DNA of 40,880 nt from Paracoccaceae bacterium (GTDB lineage: Bacteria > Pseudomonadota > Alphaproteobacteria > Rhodobacterales > Rhodobacteraceae), in contig JAPPHA010000031.1 of the NCBI GenBank assembly GCA_028874915.1, positions 1 through 40,880 of the forward strand, written 5' to 3'. The notes beneath the pieces were generated by a model. It was given only the letters and a program-made list of their open reading frames with translations, had not been told where the DNA came from and ran no database searches. Within the stretch, counting starts at the first letter, position 1; each line of letters begins with the position of its first letter. Below, one piece after another: positions 34,544 to 40,880 of this stretch. Both the position numbers and the translations under genes were made by a program.

Positions 34544-35489
34544 GTTCCCGCACGTCCCGCACGGCTGTTTGCTCCAGTCCCGGCAGCATTTTTGCCTGTG
34601 ACAGAGCCCGGTCGATGGTTTTACTGGCTTCGGCGGTGATCTGTTCAAGTTCGGCGTCCGTGATTCCGTTCGAATTCAGTTCCCTTCGCAGCCGCGCAAT
34701 CGGTTCGATGTCCTTGTAGGATTCAATTTCACCCTTGGGGCGATAATGCTCGGGATCACCGACATAGTGCCCCTGCAATCTCTGGGTCATCATTTCAAAA
34801 AAAACGGGTCCCGATTTGCTCCTGATTTCGGCCACCGCTCCAGAAATGGCCGCTTCGACCGCGACAACGTCGTTGCCGTCGATCTTTTGCGCCGGAATTC
34901 CCAGCGCTTCAGGACGGCGGGTCAGGTCCTGTTCCCGGACCATGTCGCGGATCGGGGTCAACTCGGAATAGGAATTGTTTTCGCAGACGAAGATCACCGG
35001 AAGGTCGAAGGTTGCCGCGAAATTCATCGCCTCTGTGACTGCCCCTTGATTCATGGCTCCGTCACCAAACGCCGTCAGGGTTACACGGTCGCTGTCATCG
35101 TATTTTGCCGCCAGAGCAGCTCCGACAGCAATCGGCGCGCCGGCGCCGACGATCGAGTTTTCACCAAAAAAACCGTGGTCAGGAGCAGTAAAATAGGCTG
35201 AGCCGCCACGGCCTTCGCAAATGCCGCCCGTGCGATTCAGAAGTTCCGCGAACAGGGAAAGAGCCGGTACGCCGCGTGCCATGGCCCAACCGTGGCCACG
35301 ATAGGTGGAAAAGACCGCGTCACCCTCGCCCAGGGCCGCGCACGCGCCTACGGCAATCGCCTCCTGCCCGTTGTACAGATGCGTCGATCCCACGTACTCA
35401 CCTGACACGCGAAGGTCGAATACCGCGTTTTCGAACAAGCGGATTTCAATCATGTCCCGCAGGTGTTCAACCCGCTTGTCATTCCCCAT
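34530..35489 (-). CDS. 2-oxoacid / acetoin dehydrogenase E1 component, alpha subunit
   Basis: 319 residues from ATG 35489, chosen because GGAG lies 9 nt upstream; in-frame ATGs at 35504 and 35519 would overlap the upstream lyase gene more. TPP-binding motif: GDGAMNQGAVTEAMNFAATFD...ENN (GDG at 142-144, NN at 171-172, correct spacing). Others: HLYNGQEAIAVGAC, YRGHGWAMARG, GRGGSAYF and FFGENSIVGAGAPIAVGAALA. The relation is closest to the acetoin/branched-chain E1 alpha group by its short length. Neither E2 (lipoyl acyltransferase) nor E3 is encoded nearby, so the pair may use shared E2/E3 or act in a non-oxidative way. Confidence 0.9.
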   Translation of the reverse strand: MGNDKRVEHLRDMIEIRLFENAVFDLRVSGEYVGSTHLYNGQEAIAVGACAALGEGDAVFSTYRGHGWAMARGVPALSLFAELLNRTGGICEGRGGSAYFTAPDHGFFGENSIVGAGAPIAVGAALAAKYDDSDRVTLTAFGDGAMNQGAVTEAMNFAATFDLPVIFVCENNSYSELTPIRDMVREQDLTRRPEALGIPAQKIDGNDVVAVEAAISGAVAEIRSKSGPVFFEMMTQRLQGHYVGDPEHYRPKGEIESYKDIEPIARLRRELNSNGITDAELEQITAEASKTIDRALSQAKMLPGLEQTAVRDVREHVYG

Positions 35490-36924
35490 TGCAATGTGCT
35501 CCATCCATGTCTTGACCATCGCGAATCATGCGCCATTCATGCGCTGCAGCTTCAGGAAAGCTTGCCGCCTGTCCCAGGTAATCCGCTGCCCGGATACCGA
35601 TGGGCAAGGCTATCCCCTTGCCTTCGATGATCAGATTCAACGCTGACCCGAGATCGCAACGCTCCGCTCGCGCACGTTCGGACGCTTCATAGACAAGATC
35701 GTGCGCAACCTCGCGTCCGAATTCGGGGGCAAGGCGAATCATCATAGCCTCGGCCATCAGCAATCCGTCATCGGCCTGAATATTGTGCGCCATCCGATCA
35801 CCGAAGATTTCCAGCCCATCGAGCATTCTCACCGTTGCCAGCATTGCACCTGACACTGCGCAAAGCAGGGTTGGCAGGACGAGCCATTCGAGCTGCCACT
35901 CGCCGGTGGCCCGTTCATGTTCGTGCTCCGCCGAGCGATAGATGCCGGATGCCATCGAGGCAGCGAAAGTGGCGTAGCCGATCGCAACCTCCGCCGCGAT
36001 CGGATTACGCTTCTGAGGCATGGTCGAGGACGCGCCGCGGTGGTGGCCGATACATTCTGATAGCTCGGCGATTTCCGTGCGCGACAGGTTGGCTACCTCG
36101 CGGCCAAGTCGTGCGCTTGTCGTTGCTGCCGATGCCGCGCAGTTCAAGACCATCGTGAACCGGTCACGCGCGACATGCCAGGGCATGTCTTCGGTTCGAA
36201 AGTCCAGCCTCGCGGCAATGATCCGGCGCAATTCCGAGATCTCGGGCCCGAATGCGGCCGACGTCCCACCTGCTCCATGCAGAGAAAGCCATCGAACTTC
36301 GTCACGTGCGCAGCGCAGCCTGCCCACATGGCGCCCGAATTCACCAAGATAAACCGCAAACTTCGCGCCGAGCGTGGTCGGTACAGCCTGTTGGCCATGA
36401 GTGCGGGCCGCCATCACGGTAGACCTCTCCCTGAGCGCAATGTCTTCCAGTGCGTTGCCAATAGTGGTGAAACGTTCCAGCAGCACGTCGCAGGCCTGAC
36501 TCACCTGCAGCGCCAGGCCGGTGTCCATGATGTCCTGGGTTGTCGCACCGAGATGCGCGTATCCACGATATTCTTCAGGCAGCCGTGCATCAATTTGACG
36601 GACCAGGCCAAAGATCGGATAGCCGACATTGCGCGCACTCGCCCACAACTCTTCCTTGTCGAATGAGCCATTGCGGCAAACTTTCTCGATTGCGGCGCCA
36701 GCCCCGGACGGGATGATCTCGAGCGAGGCCTGAGCGCGGGACAATTCGGCTTCGATCCGCAGCCAGGCATCGACCGTCGCCTGTGGACCGAACACCGCGA
36801 CCATTTCGGTATCTCCGCTGAGTTGATCCATCAGGTTCCACGGCAGGGTGCCCGCTTGTCCGGCGGTTTGCGTCGTTGGAGGTGCCACATGGGCGGCCTC
36901 AGGGCTCGATTGACTGGTCGGCAT
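35479..36924 (-). CDS. Fumarase/aspartase-superfamily lyase (adenylosuccinate lyase / carboxymuconate cycloisomerase-like)
   Basis: 481 residues. Conserved regions of the superfamily: HLGATTQDIMDT (124-135), RTHGQQAVPTTLG (174-186; normally HTHGQ, here the first His is Arg), and the mobile catalytic loop signature GASSTMPQKRNPIAAE (297-312). EHERATGEWQLEWLVLP resembles the 3-carboxymuconate cycloisomerase (PcaB) and adenylosuccinate-lyase-like subgroups. These enzymes eliminate an amine or alkoxide to yield fumarate, or close a lactone. It starts 2 nt after the permease gene and overlaps the E1 alpha gene, so it belongs to the operon, not to purine synthesis. The PcaB-like alternative agrees with the decayed muconolactone isomerase downstream. 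Confidence 0.8.
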   Translation of the reverse strand: MPTSQSSPEAAHVAPPTTQTAGQAGTLPWNLMDQLSGDTEMVAVFGPQATVDAWLRIEAELSRAQASLEIIPSGAGAAIEKVCRNGSFDKEELWASARNVGYPIFGLVRQIDARLPEEYRGYAHLGATTQDIMDTGLALQVSQACDVLLERFTTIGNALEDIALRERSTVMAARTHGQQAVPTTLGAKFAVYLGEFGRHVGRLRCARDEVRWLSLHGAGGTSAAFGPEISELRRIIAARLDFRTEDMPWHVARDRFTMVLNCAASAATTSARLGREVANLSRTEIAELSECIGHHRGASSTMPQKRNPIAAEVAIGYATFAASMASGIYRSAEHEHERATGEWQLEWLVLPTLLCAVSGAMLATVRMLDGLEIFGDRMAHNIQADDGLLMAEAMMIRLAPEFGREVAHDLVYEASERARAERCDLGSALNLIIEGKGIALPIGIRAADYLGQAASFPEAAAHEWRMIRDGQDMDGAHCNGE

Positions 36925-36926
36925 CC

Positions 36927-38090
36927 TCAGTGTCTCCCGCCCTGCGATGCCGATTGGGCGGCAATCACATAGACGGCAGCCGCCGCGACGATCACGATCC
37001 CCTCGACCAGTTGCTGATAGTTCGAGCCGAGGTTCAGCATATTGAAGCCATTGCGCAGCACGATCAGAATGAGCGCGCCCAAAATTGCCTTGGGCACGCT
37101 GCCATGGCCGCCAAAGAGAGATGTACCGCCCAGAATTGCCGCCGCAATTGCGGTTAGCTCGAACCCGTGCAGCGCTGACGGATCGACCGCGCCGAGCCGG
37201 GCCGAGTAGATGACACCCACCAGGCCAGCGACACTACCGTTCAGGACGGAGGGCACGATCCGGTAACGGTCAACAGATATTCCGGACAAGCGTGCCGCCT
37301 CCGGATTGCCGCCAACGGCCTGCAGACGCCGGCCGACGATGGTATATCGCAAGACGATCCAGACTGTGCCGACGAGACCGAACAGATAGAGCGTCGAATA
37401 CGTGAGCCGTACCGGCGGAAAGCCCGATAGCCCGACCAAAAGGACGACAGCGCCGGATGCTGCCAGCAATAGCCGGTTCTGTCCCACTTGCCCCTGGTAG
37501 CGTCGTGTCAGGAGATACTGAACGGCAGACACCGCGATCAGAGCGATCCCGATCAAACCGACCAATGCAGGTGCCGGAACGAACCCGTCCACAAAACTTT
37601 CGAGCCTTTTGTAGTTGGCGGGATCATCGGCGATCACCGTCCTTCCATCCGTGATGACCAGGATCAAACCACGGACCGCGGTGAGCGTTCCCAAGGTCAC
37701 GATGAACGCATTGATTCCAAGTTTCTGGACGCAGAATCCATTGAACATTCCGACCGCGGATGTTGCGGCGATCGCGGCAAGCACGGCGCCGGCAACTCCC
37801 AGTTCGTCGACAAGCAGCAATGTGATCGCTGCTCCTAGTCCGCCGATGGCCGCAATCGATATGTCAAAATTGCCGCTGATGAGAACGACGGTCGTAAACA
37901 CCGCCAGCATTCCGACCAACGCGACCTGGTCGAAGACGTTGGACACGTTGATCGGGCTCAGGTAGCTTGGCAACCCCTTGGCATCACTGAGGATCGTCAG
38001 CGCCAGGACCAGGAACACCAACGCATAGATGACGCCTGAATTCGCGGGCGACGCCGCTTCGCGCAACGATCTTCCGAGAGGCTGAGTCAA
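36927..38090 (-). CDS. Ribose-type (CUT2) ABC transporter permease
   Basis: 387 residues, about ten membrane helices. Features: LVGMLAVFTTVVLISGNFDISIAAIGGLG near residues 58-86 (family: GmtlVIisGGIDLSVGs), QKLGINAFIVTLGTLTAVRGL, GRRLQAVGGNPEAARLSGI and AAILGGTSLFGGHGSV near the C-terminus, all characteristic of RbsC-like proteins. It is followed 2 nt later by the lyase gene and preceded by a 117-nt gap after the ATPase gene. The family takes up pentoses, hexoses, polyols, autoinducers and similar compounds. Confidence 0.9.
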   Translation of the reverse strand: MTQPLGRSLREAASPANSGVIYALVFLVLALTILSDAKGLPSYLSPINVSNVFDQVALVGMLAVFTTVVLISGNFDISIAAIGGLGAAITLLLVDELGVAGAVLAAIAATSAVGMFNGFCVQKLGINAFIVTLGTLTAVRGLILVITDGRTVIADDPANYKRLESFVDGFVPAPALVGLIGIALIAVSAVQYLLTRRYQGQVGQNRLLLAASGAVVLLVGLSGFPPVRLTYSTLYLFGLVGTVWIVLRYTIVGRRLQAVGGNPEAARLSGISVDRYRIVPSVLNGSVAGLVGVIYSARLGAVDPSALHGFELTAIAAAILGGTSLFGGHGSVPKAILGALILIVLRNGFNMLNLGSNYQQLVEGIVIVAAAAVYVIAAQSASQGGRH

Positions 38091-38207
38091 AGGTTCATGT
38101 TTCTCGGCAATGCCGGACGATTCCGTGCGTTGTCATACGGGTACCGGCGACGAACGCCCATGCCGTGGAGTTCTCCCGATGGGCAGATTCCCTGTTCCGC
38201 GGCAGCA

Positions 38208-39728
38208 TCATGCGGCGCGTGCTTCTTTTTCCGGCCGATCAGCAAGCAGCATCAGTTCCTCGACGGTCGTTTCCGTCGTCACGCGTGTTGCCACGATGGC
38301 CTTGTCGCGAACGACGAGAATGCGTTCAGCGACGTGCAGCAATTCCTCGAATTCGCTCGAGACCATGATCACCGCGGTTCCCTGCTCCGCGAATGTCCGC
38401 ACGAGGGCCAGGATGTCGGCTTTTGCCGCTGCGTCGACACCGACCGTGGGCTCGTCCAGCAGCAGAATTTCTGGCCGGGCGGCGAGCCATCGGGCCAGAA
38501 GGACCTTTTGGGCGTTTCCACCCGAAAGTTCGGTGACAAGGCCGTGTGGCCCCTTGCTCACGATCCCGATCGCCCCGATGACTTCCTCCGTGGTGGCGAC
38601 TTCGCTTTCGCGTTGCGGCCAGATCGACCAAAACGAGTGCCGCGAAATCTTCGGCAGCGTTACATTTCCGAATATTGGCAACTGCCGCACAAGTCCCTGA
38701 GCCCACCGATCTTCAGGCACAAGCCCAAAGCCTGCGCTGACCGCCGCGCCGGTTCCCCTGCCAACGAGCCGACCATCGACACGAACGGTTCCGGCCACTC
38801 TCCTGTCGGCTCCGTAAAGAGCCGAAAGAATCTCGCTCCGTCCGGACCCGAGGAGCCCAGCCAGCCCGACAACCTCGCCGGCATGAACATTCAGGCTCAA
38901 GTCCCTGACGCCGGCAGCGGTCGAAACACCCGTGATTTCAAGCCTGGGTGCCCCGTCGCGGATTGTAGCCGCGTTCCGCGCGCTGCCCCGGTCGATCCGG
39001 CGCCCGGTCATCGCTTCGATCACCCCTTCCGCATCCGTATCCGCGGCGGCACAGTCAAGAACGACCCTGCCGTCGCGCAGAACCGTGACAAATGTGCAGA
39101 GACTCAGAACCTCCTCGATGTAATGAGAGACGTAGATGAAGGTCGTCCCGCCAGTCGCGAGAGTTCGAACCGTCCTGAACACGATCTCGCGCTCGTTCTC
39201 GTTAAGCGATGCCGTCGGTTCGTCCATGAGAACGATGTCGGCGCCGACCATCAGGGCCTGCATGATCGCAACCATCTGGCGTACACCGATCGACAGGGAC
39301 CCGACGATCGCGAACGGATCGGTTTCGTACCCGATATGGCCGCAGAGGGTTTGGAACCGGTCCAGTGCACCAAGCGGCAGCCGCCCGATACCTTCCGACC
39401 CTAGGAAGATGTTCTCGATCACGTTCAGGGTCGGAACCAGTGGTATGTGCTGGTGGATCGTAGCGATACCCGCCCTGTTCGCAACGACGGGCGAGGACAG
39501 GGCGACTTCCTGACCGTTTACTAGGAGCCATCCGCCGCTTGGAGTGTGGGCACCCGACAGGATCTTCAACAACGTTGACTTGCCAGCGCCGTTGGCGCCC
39601 ATGAGGCCGTGAACGGTACCCCGCCGAACCGTCAGCGACACGTCGGAAAGGGCGACGGTCCCGTTCGGAAATGTCTTTGAGACCTTTCTGACCTCAACGC
39701 AAGGCACCGTGCCGACTTCTTGTGCCAT
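38208..39728 (-). CDS. Ribose-type (CUT2) ABC transporter ATPase, tandem domains
   Basis: 506 residues with two fused nucleotide-binding domains as in RbsA/XylG. Domain 1: Walker A GANGAGKST (44-52), IHQHIPLVPTLNVIENIFLG, signature SIGVRQMVAIMQAL and Walker B IVLMDEPTASL. Domain 2: degenerate P-loop GLLGSGRSE, LVPEDRWAQGLV, signature SGGNAQKVLLARWLA and LLLDEPTVGVD. The degenerate second site is normal for the family. It starts 27 nt after the binding-protein stop. Confidence 0.9.
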   Translation of the reverse strand: MAQEVGTVPCVEVRKVSKTFPNGTVALSDVSLTVRRGTVHGLMGANGAGKSTLLKILSGAHTPSGGWLLVNGQEVALSSPVVANRAGIATIHQHIPLVPTLNVIENIFLGSEGIGRLPLGALDRFQTLCGHIGYETDPFAIVGSLSIGVRQMVAIMQALMVGADIVLMDEPTASLNENEREIVFRTVRTLATGGTTFIYVSHYIEEVLSLCTFVTVLRDGRVVLDCAAADTDAEGVIEAMTGRRIDRGSARNAATIRDGAPRLEITGVSTAAGVRDLSLNVHAGEVVGLAGLLGSGRSEILSALYGADRRVAGTVRVDGRLVGRGTGAAVSAGFGLVPEDRWAQGLVRQLPIFGNVTLPKISRHSFWSIWPQRESEVATTEEVIGAIGIVSKGPHGLVTELSGGNAQKVLLARWLAARPEILLLDEPTVGVDAAAKADILALVRTFAEQGTAVIMVSSEFEELLHVAERILVVRDKAIVATRVTTETTVEELMLLADRPEKEARAA

Positions 39729-39755
39729 TCACCGATCTCGGCCACTCCGGGAGGA

Positions 39756-40709
39756 TTACCACTGCGGGTCGCAATCGCCGAGGTTGCTGGCGTCGATGCC
39801 CGGTGTGTCATAGTTGATGAATGCTTCGCTCAACTCCTGCGTACCATTGACATGATTGACCAGCGTTCTCAGACCGAGCGCCCCCATGGTCTCGGGCTGA
39901 TAACAAACCGTTCCCTGGATGTCATCGGCCGCCACAGCGGCCAACCCGAACTTTGAACCGCCGATCCCGATGACGGCAACCTCGATCCCGGCAGCCTTTG
40001 CGGCCTTGGCACATCCGATCGCCATCGGATCGTTCTGCGCATAGATAAGCGTGAGCCCGGTATTGGCCTGCAGGATGTTCTGGCAAACCCCGAACGCCTT
40101 TTCCTGGTTCCAGTTGGCCGGTTGGCGGGTCACGACCTCGAATGCGGCACCCTCTTCAGCCGCGGCTGGAACAAAGTTCCTGGCACGGAGCTCGACCTGG
40201 GCCGTCCCGGTGATACCTTCGATGATCGCGATTTTGCCGCCGCCCGGAACAAGCTTTCCAGCGAGACGTCCAGCCGTCTCGCCGGCAGCGACTTCGTTCT
40301 GGGTCACAAGCGCGACCAGGTTTTCGTACACGTCATCCTGGGCACGGGTCGATGGATCGCCCACCTGGGTGGCAACTGCAACGATCGGAATGCCGGCCTC
40401 GGCAACCTTGTCGACAAACCCCATTGCCGCGGTTGAATCGACCGCACCGATCAGAACACCATCGACCTGCTGTGCGATCAGGTCCTGAATATCGTTACTT
40501 TGTTTTGCAAGGTCACCGGCTGCGTCCAGTTCGACCAGGTGAACGCCGAGGCGCTCGGCTTCCGCCTGCACGCCTTTCGCGATCGCTGCGTTGAACACAA
40601 ACGCGACACCCTGATTCGCATATCCGATTGTGAGGTCCTCAGCCGACACTGAAACGGTGGCTGCGATGATAAGTGCGCTCACACCTGCTCCGATTCCGTA
40701 AGCTTTCAT
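39756..40709 (-). CDS. Ribose-type (CUT2) ABC transporter substrate-binding protein
   Basis: 317 residues. Signal peptide KAYGIGAGVSALIIAATVSVSA, then the mature EDLTIGYANQGVAFVFNAAIAKG. Family blocks: DIQDLIAQQVDGVLIGAVDSTA, IPIVAVATQ, GGGKIAIIEGITGTAQVELR, LIYAQNDPMAIGCAKAAK and the C-terminal GIDASNLGDCDPQW. ATG 40709 has AAGGAAA upstream and is preferred over an ATG 5 codons earlier that is itself within that site. It is the first gene after the promoter, as usual for a highly expressed binding protein. The ligand is unknown; the catabolic genes behind it suggest a carboxylated or aminated compound rather than simple ribose. Confidence 0.9.
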   Translation of the reverse strand: MKAYGIGAGVSALIIAATVSVSAEDLTIGYANQGVAFVFNAAIAKGVQAEAERLGVHLVELDAAGDLAKQSNDIQDLIAQQVDGVLIGAVDSTAAMGFVDKVAEAGIPIVAVATQVGDPSTRAQDDVYENLVALVTQNEVAAGETAGRLAGKLVPGGGKIAIIEGITGTAQVELRARNFVPAAAEEGAAFEVVTRQPANWNQEKAFGVCQNILQANTGLTLIYAQNDPMAIGCAKAAKAAGIEVAVIGIGGSKFGLAAVAADDIQGTVCYQPETMGALGLRTLVNHVNGTQELSEAFINYDTPGIDASNLGDCDPQW

Positions 40710-40738
40710 AACATTTCCTTCCAAGCTATGATTGCCTC

Positions 40739-40767
40739 AATGTAAATCGTTTTACGCTGCACGTCAA
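40739..40767 (-). promoter_or_regulatory. Sigma-70-type promoter of the catabolic operon
   Basis: On the - strand, -35 TTGACG (40762-40767) and -10 TACATT (40739-40744) are separated by exactly 17 bp. Transcription would begin near 40732, leaving a leader of about 23 nt with the ribosome site AAGGAAA. Both LacI-type palindromes overlap this promoter. Confidence 0.7.
40742..40755. promoter_or_regulatory. LacI-type operator, spacer/-10 site
   Basis: GTAAATCGTTTTAC is a 14-bp palindrome with 12 of 14 symmetric positions and the central CG required by LacI-family proteins. It covers the end of the spacer and the start of the -10 hexamer, a position that would block RNA polymerase. Confidence 0.7.
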
Positions 40768-40775
40768 ACGTTTAA
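40764..40775. promoter_or_regulatory. LacI-type operator, -35 site
   Basis: TCAAACGTTTAA contains the perfect 8-bp palindrome AAACGTTT with central CG. It overlaps the -35 hexamer. Its centre is 21 bp (two helical turns) from the centre of the other site, so two dimers could bind the same face of the DNA. Confidence 0.65.
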
Positions 40776-40880
40776 TGTACGGTGTTTTAGGAGCAAATGA
40801 ATAGTACATTGTCTGTCCGTTTTTCCCTTTCTGACAAGGCCAAAGTCGCACGTTTCGACTTGACAAATTCGGCAGAATAA

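Noticed and set aside
40797-40880. 27-codon ORF on the + strand, divergent from the catabolic operon, with AGGAG just before the ATG
   Set aside because: The spacer of 3 nt is short, the ORF is tiny, and no gene can be followed beyond the window edge; it could be a leader peptide but there is not enough evidence.
1-40880. CRISPR arrays, tRNA, rRNA and riboswitches
   Set aside because: No regularly spaced direct repeats, no cloverleaf with a conserved T-loop and no conserved riboswitch core were noticed on reading both strands.

Overview
This is a GC-rich chromosomal segment whose gene content (glnD with tandem ACT domains, murJ, PotABCD-type and ribose-type ABC systems) fits an alphaproteobacterium, probably a free-living or marine Rhodospirillales-like heterotroph. 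That assignment is an inference from gene content and codon bias; there is no rRNA or other phylogenetic marker here. No tRNA, rRNA or CRISPR array was seen.

Layout. (1) 1-1340: mobile-element debris, namely a probable TnpB tail with an IS605-type end hairpin and a broken IS66-type transposase. (2) 1.7-8.2 kb, + strand, housekeeping: a lipoprotein with a periplasmic-binding fold (penicillin-binding-protein-activator type), glnD and murJ, overlapping one another, then a membrane ceramidase-like hydrolase with an intact predicted zinc site. (3) 8.7-17.0 kb, - strand: a polyamine-type ABC importer (binding protein, two permeases, ATPase) with a class III aminotransferase between the binding protein and the permeases, followed by two M20 amidohydrolases (an ArgE-like deacetylase and a hippurate hydrolase/aminoacylase type). 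It reads as uptake, deacylation and transamination of an amine or N-acyl amino compound. (4) 17.7-25.7 kb, + strand: a small unknown ORF, a cytoplasmic BisC-type molybdoenzyme, a GcvT/DmdA-like protein, a CitE-type CoA-ester lyase, a decayed CoA-binding protein, an SDR and a glutathione-S-transferase-like protein. (5) 25.7-27.7 kb: a gene-poor scar with a broken IS1595 transposase and the tail of a methyltransferase. (6) 27.7-40.7 kb, - strand: a LacI regulator and a roughly 12 kb catabolic operon. From its promoter inward it encodes a ribose-type binding protein, ATPase and permease, a fumarase/aspartase-superfamily lyase, E1 alpha and beta of a 2-oxoacid/acetoin dehydrogenase, a 3-hydroxyacyl-CoA-dehydrogenase-type enzyme, an M24-fold protein, a conserved-looking protein of unknown family and a class III aminotransferase. 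A disabled muconolactone-isomerase gene lies between the operon and the LacI gene.

The most interesting part is region 6. Its promoter (-35 and -10 17 bp apart) is embedded in two LacI-type palindromes whose centres are 21 bp apart. The enzyme set does not match a textbook pathway I can name: an E1 pair without E2/E3, an M24 protein with a Glu in place of the first metal-binding Asp, and an unknown protein with a Cys-x2-Cys motif. It is a good candidate for an undescribed catabolic route. All functions are inferred from motifs read by eye; no database search was run.
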